In this document: piece after piece, positions 40,388 to 48,726 of the stretch
Layout of the letters: each line of letters starts with the position of its first letter
Position numbering within the stretch: the stretch's first letter is position 1
DNA from: Antrihabitans stalactiti
GTDB taxonomy: Bacteria > Actinomycetota > Actinomycetes > Mycobacteriales > Mycobacteriaceae
Assembly: GCF_012932915.1 (NCBI RefSeq)
Contig: NZ_VCQU01000014.1
Location: forward strand, 62,001 to 126,000
DNA: 64,000 nucleotides
Direction of reading: 5' to 3'
The notes under the pieces: generated by a model
What the model was told of the DNA's origin: nothing
Seen by the model: the letters and a program-made list of their open reading frames with translations, nothing else
Databases searched by the model: none
Translations under genes and position numbers: made by a program

Positions 40388-41644
40388 GTGAGTGTCGATC
40401 GGTTCGACGGGGGACCGCGGTCGGTTATCGTCGTCGGCGCCGGAATTGTCGGGCTGTCGACCGCATGGTTCCTGCAGGAGCGTGGCGTCGAGGTGACGGT
40501 GGTGGACCGCACCGGAATAGCCGCCGGCGCGTCCGCAGGGAACGCGGGATGGATCGCACCCGCTCTGACCCTCCCGCTCAACAAGCCGGCGGTATTGCGG
40601 TACGCAATGAAATCGCTCTTCGACTCGACCCGTGCGCTGCACATTCCGATGACCGCCGATGTCGGCCGCGCAGCGTTTCTGCTGCGGTTCGCCGCGCAGT
40701 GCCGCAACTCGTCGTGGAAGCGCGCCGTCCGAGGCAACGCTCCGCTCAACGAGGAGGCGCTTGAGGCATTCGACGTGCTCACCGATAACGGGGTGGATGT
40801 GCCGGTAACCAACAGTCCAATCACGGCCCTGTTCCGTACCGAACGCGACGCCGAGCGACTGCTGCACGAGTTGCGTCAGTTGGAAGAGTTCGGCGGGGCG
40901 GACGTGTCAGTCACTGCGTTGTCGGGACCGGCACTGCGCGACCAGGTGCCGTTGGCGTCGCCGGCGATCGGCGCGGGATTGAACATTCATGGTCAGCGCT
41001 TCGTCGACCCGGAGCGTTTTGTTCGTGCGCTGGGACGGGCGGTCGTGGCGCGAGGCGCGAGGTTTCGGATGATGGAGGTGACCGACGTGCTTCCCGCCCG
41101 CCGTGGCGGGATCGCGGTGTATTCGCGGCGCAGGCCGAGATTGATCGCTGACGCGGCGGTCATTGCGACCGGCGCGTGGCTGCCCGTGCTGACGAGTCGA
41201 CGGCTCAATACTCGCGTGCAGGCCGGGCGCGGTTACTCGTTCACCGTGCCAGTGGATCGCCCGATTCCGGCCCCGATCTATCTACCCGACATTCGGGTGG
41301 CCTGCACGCCCTTACAGGGCGCGTTACGGGTTGCGGGGACCATGGAATTCCGTCGGCCGGACGCGCCGATCGTCCCCGAACGAGTAGACGCAATCATTGC
41401 TTCGACCCGTCCGCTCCTCGACGGGGTGCGCTGGGACGAACGTAGCGACGTATGGGTCGGTCCGCGTCCAGTTGCCTCCGACTCCAGGCCTCTGATCGGT
41501 GAAGTGGCACAAGATATTTACGTCGCAGGCGGCCACGGTATGTGGGGGCTGACGCAAGGCCCGGTGACCGGTCGTCTACTGACCGAACAGATCACAACCG
41601 GTAAGCAATCCGAGGTGCTGCGCGAGTTCGACCCGATGCGCTGA
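40388..41644 (+). CDS. DadA-like FAD-dependent D-amino-acid dehydrogenase/amine oxidase
   Basis: A 418-residue DAO-fold flavoprotein. FAD binding is shown by SVIVVGAGIVGLSTAWFLQE, the conserved GASAGNAGWIAPAL is typical of DadA proteins, and the C-terminal FAD segment is YVAGGHGMWGLTQGPVTGRL. GTG at 40388 is chosen because GGAGG lies 9 bases upstream. The enzyme probably oxidises a D-amino acid or related secondary amine and passes electrons to the respiratory chain. A PucR regulator lies just upstream, and a decayed relative lies at 38031. The substrate is unknown. Confidence 0.9.
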   Translation: MSVDRFDGGPRSVIVVGAGIVGLSTAWFLQERGVEVTVVDRTGIAAGASAGNAGWIAPALTLPLNKPAVLRYAMKSLFDSTRALHIPMTADVGRAAFLLRFAAQCRNSSWKRAVRGNAPLNEEALEAFDVLTDNGVDVPVTNSPITALFRTERDAERLLHELRQLEEFGGADVSVTALSGPALRDQVPLASPAIGAGLNIHGQRFVDPERFVRALGRAVVARGARFRMMEVTDVLPARRGGIAVYSRRRPRLIADAAVIATGAWLPVLTSRRLNTRVQAGRGYSFTVPVDRPIPAPIYLPDIRVACTPLQGALRVAGTMEFRRPDAPIVPERVDAIIASTRPLLDGVRWDERSDVWVGPRPVASDSRPLIGEVAQDIYVAGGHGMWGLTQGPVTGRLLTEQITTGKQSEVLREFDPMR

Positions 41645-41715
41645 GCCACGGCCACGCGAACTACCGGCTTTCTGCGCGAGCGGAATCAAGACCTGGCCCA
41701 CGAATTGGGCTTGCG

Positions 41716-41757
41716 AGTTGTCAGGGGCGGCTGCGAATCGAGCCCGCCCCTGACAAC
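41716..41757 (+). promoter_or_regulatory. hairpin leader element upstream of GreA-like gene
   Basis: TTGTCAGGGGCGG and CCGCCCCTGACAA pair perfectly over 13 bases with a 13-base loop, 23 bases before the start codon. The arms and flanking GAGTTGTCAGG match the leader of the CBS gene at 37921-37966 in the same orientation to the gene. Being so close to the start, it could affect translation or be a protein-binding palindrome in the promoter. Confidence 0.65.
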
Positions 41758-41779
41758 GACCCCGAGAGGACACAAGCTG

Positions 41780-42286
41780 ATGACCACCACCGAACAGATT
41801 TGGATCACACCGCAAGCGCACAGCCGCCTGCGCGATGAACTCAACGAACTACGTACGAGACTCGACCGACCCAGCTCGACGGAGATCGGCAGCCGCGCCG
41901 AGGACGGCGGGATCGAGCGCTCAGCGGTCCAGGCCCGGATCCGGCGAATCCACGACCTGCTGCGTCACGCCGTGGTCGGTGAGACTCCACCCGATGACGG
42001 CGTCGCCGAGCCCGGCATGGTTCTTACCATCCGCTACGACGACACCGGCGACATCGAGACCTTTCTGCTCGCCGTGCGCGACGCCGAGGACGGCGCCACC
42101 GAGGTGTACTCGACGCACTCGCCGTTGGGCACCGCGATCCTGGGAGCAAGCCCCGGGCAGCAATGCACCTACGCGGTCCCCAGCGGCGCCACCGTCCGGG
42201 TGACCTTGCTGAACGCCGTGCCATACGGACGACACGAATCAGCTCACGAGAGGTCACCGTCGCAGCTCACCGGGAGCGGACGATGA
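41780..42286 (+). CDS. GreA/GreB-like transcription factor
   Basis: A 168-residue protein with the GreA layout. The N-terminal coiled coil covers residues 1-75 (WITPQAHSRLRDELNELRTR to RIRRIHDLLRHAVVGETPPD), and the C-terminal FKBP-like domain follows (GMVLTIRYDDTGDIETFLLA; THSPLGTAILGASPGQQCTY). The coil is short and its tip has few acidic residues, so it may bind the RNA polymerase secondary channel without cleaving RNA, as Rnk/CarD-like anti-Gre proteins do. It is followed by an ANTAR-like gene with a four-base overlap. Confidence 0.85.
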   Translation: MTTTEQIWITPQAHSRLRDELNELRTRLDRPSSTEIGSRAEDGGIERSAVQARIRRIHDLLRHAVVGETPPDDGVAEPGMVLTIRYDDTGDIETFLLAVRDAEDGATEVYSTHSPLGTAILGASPGQQCTYAVPSGATVRVTLLNAVPYGRHESAHERSPSQLTGSGR

Positions 42287-42666
42287 CAACTACCCGCCGT
42301 CATATCTGTGACCAGGTCCGGGCCAGTCCACGTGTCGTCGCGGCCGTCGATGTGCTGATCGACCTCACCGGCGACGACGCCGACGACGCACTCTGCGAGT
42401 TGCTAGACATCGCGAATCGAACCCAACTCGACGTCGTCGACCTCGCCGATGCACTCCTGGCGCTGACAGCGCAGAAGACGCCCGACGACCGATCGGCGGA
42501 ATCGTGGATCGTCGGCGAGGTCTGGGGTCGTCTCGTGCAGCAACGACAGCACCCGTCCGGCACCGAAGCACCGCCTCCCAGCAACAGCAACGCACTCCAC
42601 CTCGACGACACCGCGGCGCTCGCGATACCGGCAGCGACGAGGTCGAGGGTCCCGACCGATGGCTGA
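42283..42666 (+). CDS. ANTAR-like small protein
   Basis: A 127-residue protein with an N-terminal helical block (VVAAVDVLIDLTGDDADDAL then CELLDIANRTQLDVVDLADA) of the same length and pattern as the ANTAR-like protein encoded at 6917. The rest is low complexity. The ATG overlaps the stop of the GreA-like gene, so a transcription-elongation factor and a possible RNA-binding antiterminator are made together. The ANTAR call is from the helix pattern only. Confidence 0.6.
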   Translation: MTTTRRHICDQVRASPRVVAAVDVLIDLTGDDADDALCELLDIANRTQLDVVDLADALLALTAQKTPDDRSAESWIVGEVWGRLVQQRQHPSGTEAPPPSNSNALHLDDTAALAIPAATRSRVPTDG

Positions 42667-42810
42667 AGCGACGGTGCCGTCGGCGGAGCCGAACGGATGC
42701 AGGACCTCATCGCGGCCGGGCGGACGAACAGTTACTGCACGACAAGCATTGTTGTGGCAACGTCCATTGGCCCATTTCGAACTGAAACCAATTACCACAG
42801 GGAGTTTGTT

Positions 42811-43311
42811 GTGTCTCAACTTATCGCCAGCGCACTCGAGCCCGATCGCCGGGAAATTGCGGGAAATGCCTTGCGGCGTACGGTAGTCGACCTGATCGGG
42901 CTGTCCTTGATTGCCAAACACATCCATTGGAACGTCGTCGGGCCGAACTTCCGGTCCGTGCATCTCGATCTGGACGAACTGGTCGCGGTGGCGCGCGAGT
43001 TCACCGACAAGGCCGCGGAAAGGGCCGCAGCGATCGGCGTCAATCCCGATGGTCGCGTAGGCGCCGTGGCGAACACCGTTGGCGACGAGGGCCATGATGC
43101 GGAGTGGCAACAAGACAGCGAGGTGATAGCGACGATCGTCGATCATCTCGCGGCCGTGATCGAGCGTCTCAGAGAACGCATCACCGTGACGGAATCAGCC
43201 GATCCGGTGACGCATGATCTGCTCATCGACATCACCGCGCAACTGGAGAAATTGCACTGGATGTGGCAGGCCCAGACAGGGGATCGCAGACGCCTAGGTA
43301 CCCACTCGTGA
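42811..43311 (+). CDS. dps: Dps-family DNA-binding ferritin
   Basis: A 166-residue Dps protein that forms a 12-subunit shell, oxidises iron with peroxide and protects DNA. The ferroxidase signature is intact: LIAKHIHWNVVGPNFRSVHL followed by DLDELVAVAREFTDKAAERA, with His and Asp/Glu ligands in place, and the C-terminal helix LEKLHWMWQAQ. GTG at 42811 is chosen because CAGGGAG lies 8 bases upstream; the frame is open further 5'. The lysine-rich DNA-binding tail is short. It fits the stress-survival character of this cluster. Confidence 0.93.
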   Translation: MSQLIASALEPDRREIAGNALRRTVVDLIGLSLIAKHIHWNVVGPNFRSVHLDLDELVAVAREFTDKAAERAAAIGVNPDGRVGAVANTVGDEGHDAEWQQDSEVIATIVDHLAAVIERLRERITVTESADPVTHDLLIDITAQLEKLHWMWQAQTGDRRRLGTHS

Positions 43312-43381
43312 CACGGCCGTAAATATTGGCGATGTCACGGCCCGGGCGGCCGTTGGCCCCGATGCGGAAGAGGGCAGTGCG

Positions 43382-44020
43382 ATGACTGCAGGCGCCGATG
43401 CTCAGATGACCGCGGAAGGAGTAGTGGTGGAGACCTTCACCGTGCGCTTGCCACGATGGAAAGCCGTGCTGTGGCTGTTCGGTCGCACTCCGCTGGTGCG
43501 CGCCAGTGACCGGGTCGAAGCATCGGTGTTGGTGCTCGCTGTGGTGGTCTGGTTGCTGGCCTTTCCGATTGTCGCCACAGCCGGCGTCGCAGTGTACGAC
43601 TCGCGCCGCCTGATCTACGCCGAGGAGGTTCACACACGCCAGTCAGTGACGGCGACATTCACCGAAAGCCCTGCAGCCCAACAGGTCCCGCCGTTCAGGA
43701 CGGTGGAGGCGCACTGGTCTGCTGGTGGAGCCGAACATATCGGCCACGTCGAGACGCGATCGATCGCACAACCTGGCGATACCATCACGATCTGGGTCGA
43801 TCGAAATGGTGTCCAGGTCGATGAGCCGACCCCGACCAACCACGCCGCCGTGGAGGCGATCACAGTTGCCGCATTGATCTGGATCGGCGTGGCCGCCGCC
43901 GCGATGTCGGCGTACGCAGGTACTCGTATCGTGTGTGACCGCATCCGCGGCACCCGGTGGCAACACGACCTCGACAGGCTGGTCACGGCTGGCGGTAAGC
44001 CTTCCTCCAGTGAACCGTGA
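43382..44020 (+). CDS. Rv1733c-like membrane protein
   Basis: A 212-residue protein with two membrane helices (VLVLAVVVWLLAFPIVATAG near residue 50 and AITVAALIWIGVAAAAMSAY near residue 160) that enclose an extracytoplasmic domain with RTVEAHWSAGGAEHIGHVET and GDTITIWVDRNG. This layout, and KAVLWLFGRTPLVRASDRVE at the start, match the mycobacterial Rv1733c family, which is induced in hypoxia. The role is unknown. Confidence 0.85.
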   Translation: MTAGADAQMTAEGVVVETFTVRLPRWKAVLWLFGRTPLVRASDRVEASVLVLAVVVWLLAFPIVATAGVAVYDSRRLIYAEEVHTRQSVTATFTESPAAQQVPPFRTVEAHWSAGGAEHIGHVETRSIAQPGDTITIWVDRNGVQVDEPTPTNHAAVEAITVAALIWIGVAAAAMSAYAGTRIVCDRIRGTRWQHDLDRLVTAGGKPSSSEP

Positions 44021-44371
44021 GACACAAGTAACTCGGCTCGATAGATCCGAGAGTTGCTCCGGGCCGCTTGACGCCACCGTAGCCGGACAACAGCGGCACT
44101 GTCGGCCAACCACAACCGACCACTGCCGGGTTGTCCGATTCCGGCAAACGGTCGGAAGTCATGTCAGACCACCATGGAGTCATCGAGCAAATGTTCCGAC
44201 GTGGACGGTGTCCGACTCGAAGCCCAGTCACGACGCAGAAGCGTTGCGGGTCGCAGAGGACGGGCCGCCAGCTGGTCGACACTGCGGTGCGATTTCCACG
44301 AAGGACCCATCGACGATGTATTCCGCGCCGGTATCGGTTTACGGCGGATTAGTTGAGAGGCAAGTGAGATC
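44021..44371. other. gap upstream of CBS-BON gene
   Basis: No gene is supported. Short open frames here are shadows. I looked for the DosR-type GGGACT-N6-AGTCCC palindrome and for the operators found elsewhere in the window and saw none. AGAGGCAAGTGAG just before 44372 may serve as ribosome site. Confidence 0.5.
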
Positions 44372-45022
44372 ATGCGGGTTAGCGAAGTCATGCAACGACC
44401 GATCACGGTTCTACGTACGAGCGGCAAGGCACGCGATGCGGCGGTGATGCTCGCCCAGTTGGGTTACGGCGCTCTCCCCGTGCTCGACCAGGACGATCGA
44501 CTCGTCGGGATGCTCACCAGTGGAGACGTGCTCCGGGCCGGTGAGATCAGAGACACGACGGTTGGTGAGGTGATGAGCACGCCGGCGGTGTCGGTGGCCT
44601 CCGATCAGGATCTCGCCGAGGTGTGGAAGAAGCTGCTGCCCCGTGGACTGCGCAGCCTGCCTGTCGTCGACCCCGATGGCCGGGTGGTGGGAATGTTCAG
44701 CCGTGGTGACGCGCTGCGGATCATGCTCAAACCGGACGAAGCGATCGCGTCCGGGGCCCAGAACTTGCTCGATGAGTACACCGGCAAACGGCGCTGGCGG
44801 GTTACCGTCAGCGAAGGAGCGGCCACGATCTTCGGCGGGTTTCTCGACGAATCCGAACGGCGCATCGCCCTTGCTTTGGTCCGGACCGTGCCCGGCACTC
44901 GCACCGCGACGATCGCACCCGCATCCGACTCATCTTGTTCGCAACCCGCTCTTGTGACCGCAGAGGCCGTCCCGAAGCGGCACCGCAAGCAAGCCGCCGA
45001 CGTCCAAGCGGTGACGAGGTGA
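44372..45022 (+). CDS. CBS-domain pair protein with C-terminal BON-like domain
   Basis: A 216-residue protein. Two CBS domains ([20 protein letters not shown] with [20 protein letters not shown], then [20 protein letters not shown] with [20 protein letters not shown]) are followed from about residue 140 by [20 protein letters not shown] and [15 protein letters not shown], a BON-type membrane or ligand domain. It is a paralogue of the shorter CBS protein at 37383. The next gene starts within its stop codon. CBS-BON proteins are thought to be energy- or stress-sensing. Confidence 0.9.
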   Translation: MRVSEVMQRPITVLRTSGKARDAAVMLAQLGYGALPVLDQDDRLVGMLTSGDVLRAGEIRDTTVGEVMSTPAVSVASDQDLAEVWKKLLPRGLRSLPVVDPDGRVVGMFSRGDALRIMLKPDEAIASGAQNLLDEYTGKRRWRVTVSEGAATIFGGFLDESERRIALALVRTVPGTRTATIAPASDSSCSQPALVTAEAVPKRHRKQAADVQAVTR

Positions 45023-45402
45023 AGAACGGGACTGAAACCGTGGCCGCAGCAACCGATCGTCAACGGGCTGTTCGCGACGCTGTTCTGCGTTGGCTCTTTG
45101 TCAAGTCGGCCGAAGGCCACCGCGGCACATTCCTGGACTCGGATGCGATCGGCACAGCATTCGGATGCTCGCTGGCCCCGCTCACGCAAGATGAGGTCGC
45201 GGAAGCGTCGGATCGGCTGTTTCGCTCAGGTCATGTGACCGGGGTTCCGGTGATGGGCCTGTCGATCCCACGGCCGATTCTGACGGTCGCTGGTCGGCGG
45301 GTAGCCAAGGCTGCGCACATTGCCTGCGGGCGCGGCAGAAAACCGCGATCGGTCGAAACAGACGACCGTCTAACCGCTGCGTATGCACGCGCGCGCCAGT
45401 AA
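45019..45402 (+). CDS. hypothetical protein, winged-helix-like
   Basis: A 127-residue protein; GTG at 45019 overlaps the stop of the CBS-BON gene. The sequence [20 protein letters not shown], then [20 protein letters not shown] and [17 protein letters not shown], suggests a winged-helix-like fold, with the last part as a wing and beta-hairpin. No family is recognised. It might be a partner or regulator of the CBS protein. Confidence 0.6.
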   Translation: MKNGTETVAAATDRQRAVRDAVLRWLFVKSAEGHRGTFLDSDAIGTAFGCSLAPLTQDEVAEASDRLFRSGHVTGVPVMGLSIPRPILTVAGRRVAKAAHIACGRGRKPRSVETDDRLTAAYARARQ

Positions 45403-45579
45403 TCCCCGAAGCGGGCGCAGGTGGGCGTGTATTCATCACTTGGTGATCGGAAGCCGACGGCTCGAATCGAAACTCGGGCCGGAAGGTCGTTCGTATCGAA
45501 AGGTGCGAAGGTCGTGCCATATCCATTTATGCCACGCATCGAGATTGCGGATAAAGTAATGGCCGAATGTAAATAGAAG

Positions 45580-45601
45580 ACGCCGACCGAAAAATCGGCG
45601 T
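45580..45601. terminator. hairpin in AT-rich gap
   Basis: ACGCCGA pairs with TCGGCGT over seven bases around an eight-base CCGAAAAA loop. There is no clear U-run, so it is either a weak terminator after the 45019 gene or the leader of the small basic gene at 45674. Confidence 0.4.
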
Positions 45602-45673
45602 GACCTGGACATTTATACGTTATTGAGTATGGTTGGAGTTAGGTATTCGTCATCGATAAGGAAGGGTCCGACA

Positions 45674-45793
45674 ATGGCTAAGTCTGCCGTGAAGAGTTCG
45701 AAACAATCTGCACGCGCCCTCAAGGAGCGTCGAGCGGAAAAGCGCACAAGAGCACGCGAAGCCTCTCAATTTATGCCAAAGCGCAAGCGGTGA
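45674..45793 (+). CDS. small highly basic protein
   Basis: A 39-residue protein, MAKSAVKSSKQSARALKERR followed by a second Arg/Lys-rich block ending MPKRKR. GGAAGGG lies 7 bases before the ATG and the surrounding DNA is much lower in GC than the window average. The composition suggests a nucleic-acid-binding or ribosome-associated peptide, or a histone-like tail. I do not recognise a family. Confidence 0.55.
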   Translation: MAKSAVKSSKQSARALKERRAEKRTRAREASQFMPKRKR

Positions 45794-46013
45794 AATAATC
45801 TTATTGCGGAACGCTAACGACGAAAGGCGCGGCGTACTTGTGGAATTCGACACAGGCCGGCTTGACCCATGTCAGATGCAGGAGCGTGATAGTTGTGCTC
45901 GTGACCTGCGCCGACACGGCTACCTATCCCCGCTGGTGCGAATGAACCACCGTCCCAGTGTCCGGCGGTTTCCGTGCACCGCCTTCACACCACCGAAATG
46001 CAAAGGAGCGAGC

Positions 46014-46172
46014 ATGCACGCCGAAACGGAACTTAGAAAGGGCAGAAGATCCACGACAACGCCCGCGCGCGGCAATATGTCAGCAACCAAAGAACGAATC
46101 GCCGCCCGACAGCGCCTCGTCGCACTCCAACGTTGGGAATCCGAAGGAGGTGCTGTGCACGCCGTCCGTTAA
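46014..46172 (+). CDS. small basic hypothetical protein
   Basis: A 52-residue protein (MHAETELRKGRRSTTTPARG; ATKERIAARQRLVALQRWES) with a good ribosome site, AAGGAGCG, before the ATG at 46014. The middle is a probable amphipathic helix. No family is recognised. It lies in the low-GC stretch of tiny genes. Confidence 0.5.
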   Translation: MHAETELRKGRRSTTTPARGNMSATKERIAARQRLVALQRWESEGGAVHAVR

Positions 46173-46557
46173 GGCCACGTCCCCGACTCGGCCCAGGGTT
46201 GGCGGGAGCAGCGGAAGTCGCATTGCAAGGCTTGGCAAAGTCCTCATTCGAAGTCTGCCGCATGTAAAGAACCGGCGAAACTGGCGAATCAATTGATCAA
46301 AGTGACTTCTCGGAGCACCGCGCGGCGATGACTGCCGAAATGTGGACATCCATCCGACAGGAATCGCGAAGATGCAACCCGCGTTCGACCCAATTCACCG
46401 TCCTGCTGGGGTGTACCGCGCGGACATGGTGCGCCGCTGCGAAAATGGGTGTTGGCACCGATTATCGACGCCGACCGCGCAGACGATTGTGGGCGAGGAG
46501 TTAATCCGCCCATCGCGACAGGTCTCGCGAATCCCACGACGTCAGGACATTTCCACG
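46173..46557. other. gap without a secure gene
   Basis: The stretch between two tiny genes shows no open frame with a ribosome site that I can support, no repeat and no RNA gene. Its composition is less GC-biased than neighbouring regions. Confidence 0.45.
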
Positions 46558-46695
46558 ATGGTGGTCTACGTAATTCTCATCGCCATAACGGCCGCATTGC
46601 TCGTGCTGACGATCTGGTTGGCGTGTACGTCGCCCCCGTACAGGCCTTCAGGCGATGTCGGACCCGACGAGCAGCACCATATGCGGCGGGACTGA
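46558..46695 (+). CDS. single-helix membrane peptide
   Basis: A 45-residue protein: MVVYVILIAITAALLVLTIW is one membrane helix, followed by a short polar tail (LACTSPPYRPSGDVGPDEQH). The ATG is at 46558 with CAGGACA upstream. Its N-terminus recalls that of the 110-residue zinc-ribbon protein at 6490 (MTVYEALTIAVIVAIAAAST), perhaps only by chance. The 3' end lies next to the AbiEi-like relic on the other strand. Confidence 0.45.
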   Translation: MVVYVILIAITAALLVLTIWLACTSPPYRPSGDVGPDEQHHMRRD

Positions 46696-46749
46696 TGGCG
46701 GCCTGAGAAAGCTCTGGAAGAGCGAGAATCCGCAGGATGGGGACGCATT

Positions 46750-46993
46750 GGGACCGGAGCAGATCCAGCGCGGATTCGTGCGAAATGACACCGCGGCCGC
46801 GGCTCCAGGCGACGGCCTCGGCGTAGGATGCGTGCGGTCCGGAGGCGAGGGCTGGGACACGGTAGTCGCCGTGCGCCGAGTGCTCCAACCGGCCTGTGGC
46901 GGCGAGCTTGCGGAGTTGAGCTGGGTAACCGCGGTTGTCCACGGCTACTTCCAGTGCACGATCGAACGTCGTGCGTCCGTTGATTGTTCGCAT
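46750..46993 (-). pseudogene. relic of an AbiEi-type antitoxin/transcriptional regulator
   Basis: The start MRTINGRTTFDRALEVAVDN and the next parts LRKLAATGRLEHSAHGDYRV and AEAVAWSRGRGVISHESALD match the N-terminal HTH and body of AbiEi-type antitoxins (type IV toxin-antitoxin). About 12 residues of the HTH are missing between NRGY and PAQL, and similarity ends after about 80 residues, so two-thirds of the gene is deleted. No AbiEii toxin gene is nearby. Confidence 0.65.
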
Positions 46994-47306
46994 GATTTAG
47001 AGATTTAGGATGATTGCCAATCGGTCAGTGGCTTAAGTTCGCGTCGGACACCGATCGCGTCCCCATCGACGTCGTAATCCTTCGGGGGCCCATTGTCATC
47101 CGCAAACCTTGATGCTCGCGGCTCGTCGCCCGACTCCCGCCTTGTCCCGTGTCTGCTTGCACTGCAGCACTATTCAAATGGCACTGGTCTCTGGCGCTGT
47201 TTGGCGGCATTTGGATGGGTCAATCTCGCTAGAAAAGGGCGTCGCAACCGGCTTCGACTAAGCGCTAACGCTGTCTTACACTGTTAGTTGACATTAGGAG
47301 AGGGTG
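46994..47306. other. gap between AbiEi relic and antitoxin gene
   Basis: No gene is supported. It should contain the promoter of the gene at 47307; TTAGGAGAGG at its end is that gene's ribosome site. Confidence 0.5.
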
Positions 47307-47942
47307 GTGGGGGTCGACTACAGCAGTGACGCCGAAGCCCGGTTCTTGCACGGGAAAGTCGGTTTCGAAACAGCGCTGAGTGAGATTGTGGGTGCAGAAA
47401 TCACGAGGGCCGATCTGGTGCGAGTGCTGCACACCGTGGCAGAAGTGGCAGCTGCAGCATCCCATGATCCTGTTCTATCGGTGCACGACGAGACGCTGCT
47501 CGACGAAGCGGGTTTCACCGCCGAACAGCCAAAAGCAACCATCACCCTGCTGTCGAGCGATCTTCAGATGCGCGAACTCGTGAGATCGTCCTTGACCGTC
47601 AATACGGCCGCGGAACGGCTGGGAGTGTCACCCGCGCGAATCCGGCAGCGCATCGCTGACCACACCGTATGGGCGTACAAATCCGGGCAGAACCACCTCC
47701 TGCCCGCTGCGCAATTCATCGACAATGGAACAGTCCCACACCTCGACAAGGTCGCGCCACTGATCCCAGGCGACCTGCATCCGCTGAGCGTGCACGCACT
47801 GCTGACCCGCCGATTCCCCGAGCTGGTCGTCGACGATGAGCCAGCGTCGATCATCCAGTTCCTCAGCGCGAGCGCCGGTTCCGCAGACGACATCACCGCC
47901 GTCGACCACGTCATCACCGCCGCCGTCTGGGAGTCCGCGTAA
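47307..47942 (+). CDS. RES-type antitoxin/DNA-binding protein (Xre/MbcA-like)
   Basis: A 211-residue protein. The middle holds an HTH, SSLTVNTAAERLGVSPARIR followed by QRIADHTVWAYKSGQNHLLP, and the C-terminal part (VPHLDKVAPLIPGDLHPLSV; HALLTRRFPELV) resembles the DUF2384/MbcA region of antitoxins that pair with RES toxins. GTG at 47307 is chosen because AGGAG lies 6 bases upstream. The expected RES toxin gene downstream is reduced to a short stub, so this antitoxin appears to be orphaned. Confidence 0.6.
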   Translation: MGVDYSSDAEARFLHGKVGFETALSEIVGAEITRADLVRVLHTVAEVAAAASHDPVLSVHDETLLDEAGFTAEQPKATITLLSSDLQMRELVRSSLTVNTAAERLGVSPARIRQRIADHTVWAYKSGQNHLLPAAQFIDNGTVPHLDKVAPLIPGDLHPLSVHALLTRRFPELVVDDEPASIIQFLSASAGSADDITAVDHVITAAVWESA

Positions 47943-47946
47943 GCCT

Positions 47947-48003
47947 GTGACACCGATACTGCCGCCACCGCCCAGCATCGCGGTGTCAGCCGTCACGCCC
48001 TGA
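47947..48003 (+). pseudogene. possible RES toxin N-terminal stub
   Basis: Four bases after the antitoxin stop, a GTG opens a frame reading VTPILPPPPSIAVSAVTP, then stops. RES-domain toxins of this operon type often begin with a similar proline-rich MTP-LPPPP leader, so this may be the first 18 codons of a deleted toxin gene. The evidence is short and positional. Confidence 0.35.
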
Positions 48004-48726
48004 GGCCGAGTAACGATGGCGCGCGCTCCGGCGGAAGTTCGTGATGACTCCGTAGGTGGCGTCGGCGGGAAGGTCGGCGCCACCTCTATCGGTCTTCCCC
48101 AATTCGTCAGACGAACTGGGGAAGCGAACGCGGGTGACCGCGTGCGGCCGACGGCGAACGCGTCGCGTGTCGACACGTCAAGTTTATCGGCTGCTGACAA
48201 TCGACGCGACGGTCCCCAACAACGGCGCCGGAGACATCGTCGTTCGGCCCCCAAGCCCCTTCGCACAGTTGTAAGCGCATAGCCGATACCGCTGAAATTC
48301 GTTGTGCACGAACATCTATCGTCTGGCGATCGCCGAACCGGGGCGTTCAGCACACTGGCGACGCGAGCTGGTTCCGCGACTTCGTTTCGGCTGTCTTTCC
48401 GAGGCTTCCTTCTGCCCAGCAGCAGATTTAGAATGATCATTAATCGGTCACCACAATCGAACCGTGCCCCTCGCGGGTGCGGCAGCAGGATCGTTGGACG
48501 CGTACGACGATCGCCTCGATAACCGATGTCCACAGGTGGTGGCCCAATCCAGTAGATACCCCTGAAATGTCGAAAGACACCGATTGCCGTCGGTGTCTTT
48601 CAGGTCGATCGCCAGGAATCCGCTGTCGCTGACGTCTGTGCAGGAGGAGATCTGCACTCATGAGAATACTCCCGTTTTCCCGTCCCGCACCAGACCCTCA
48701 TCGTGCAGAAGCGGGGTGACCTGGCC
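48004..48726. other. long gap upstream of the recombinase operon
   Basis: No gene is supported in this 720-base stretch; the open frames seen lack ribosome sites and resemble shadows. The one notable structure is the 12-base inverted repeat at 48572-48601. If the operon at 48727 is a transposon, its left end should be in this gap. Confidence 0.5.
48572..48601. terminator. 12-base perfect inverted repeat
   Basis: GAAAGACACCGA and TCGGTGTCTTTC pair perfectly around the 6-base loop TTGCCG. It could be a factor-independent terminator reading either way (each arm ends in a short T or A run) or a recombinase-binding site 125 bases before the recombinase operon. Confidence 0.6.

Noticed and set aside
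41388-41401. ACGCAATCATTGC, similar to the MarR operator
   Set aside because: It lies inside the DadA-like coding sequence (codons for DAIIAS) with one arm incomplete, so it is most likely a chance match.
44028-44060. Possible stem ACTCGG/CCGAGAGT after the Rv1733c-like gene
   Set aside because: The pairing is short and imperfect with no T-run, so it is not supported as a terminator.
47628-48533. Minus-strand open frame of 301 codons
   Set aside because: It overlaps the antitoxin gene antisense and has no ribosome site or recognisable domain.
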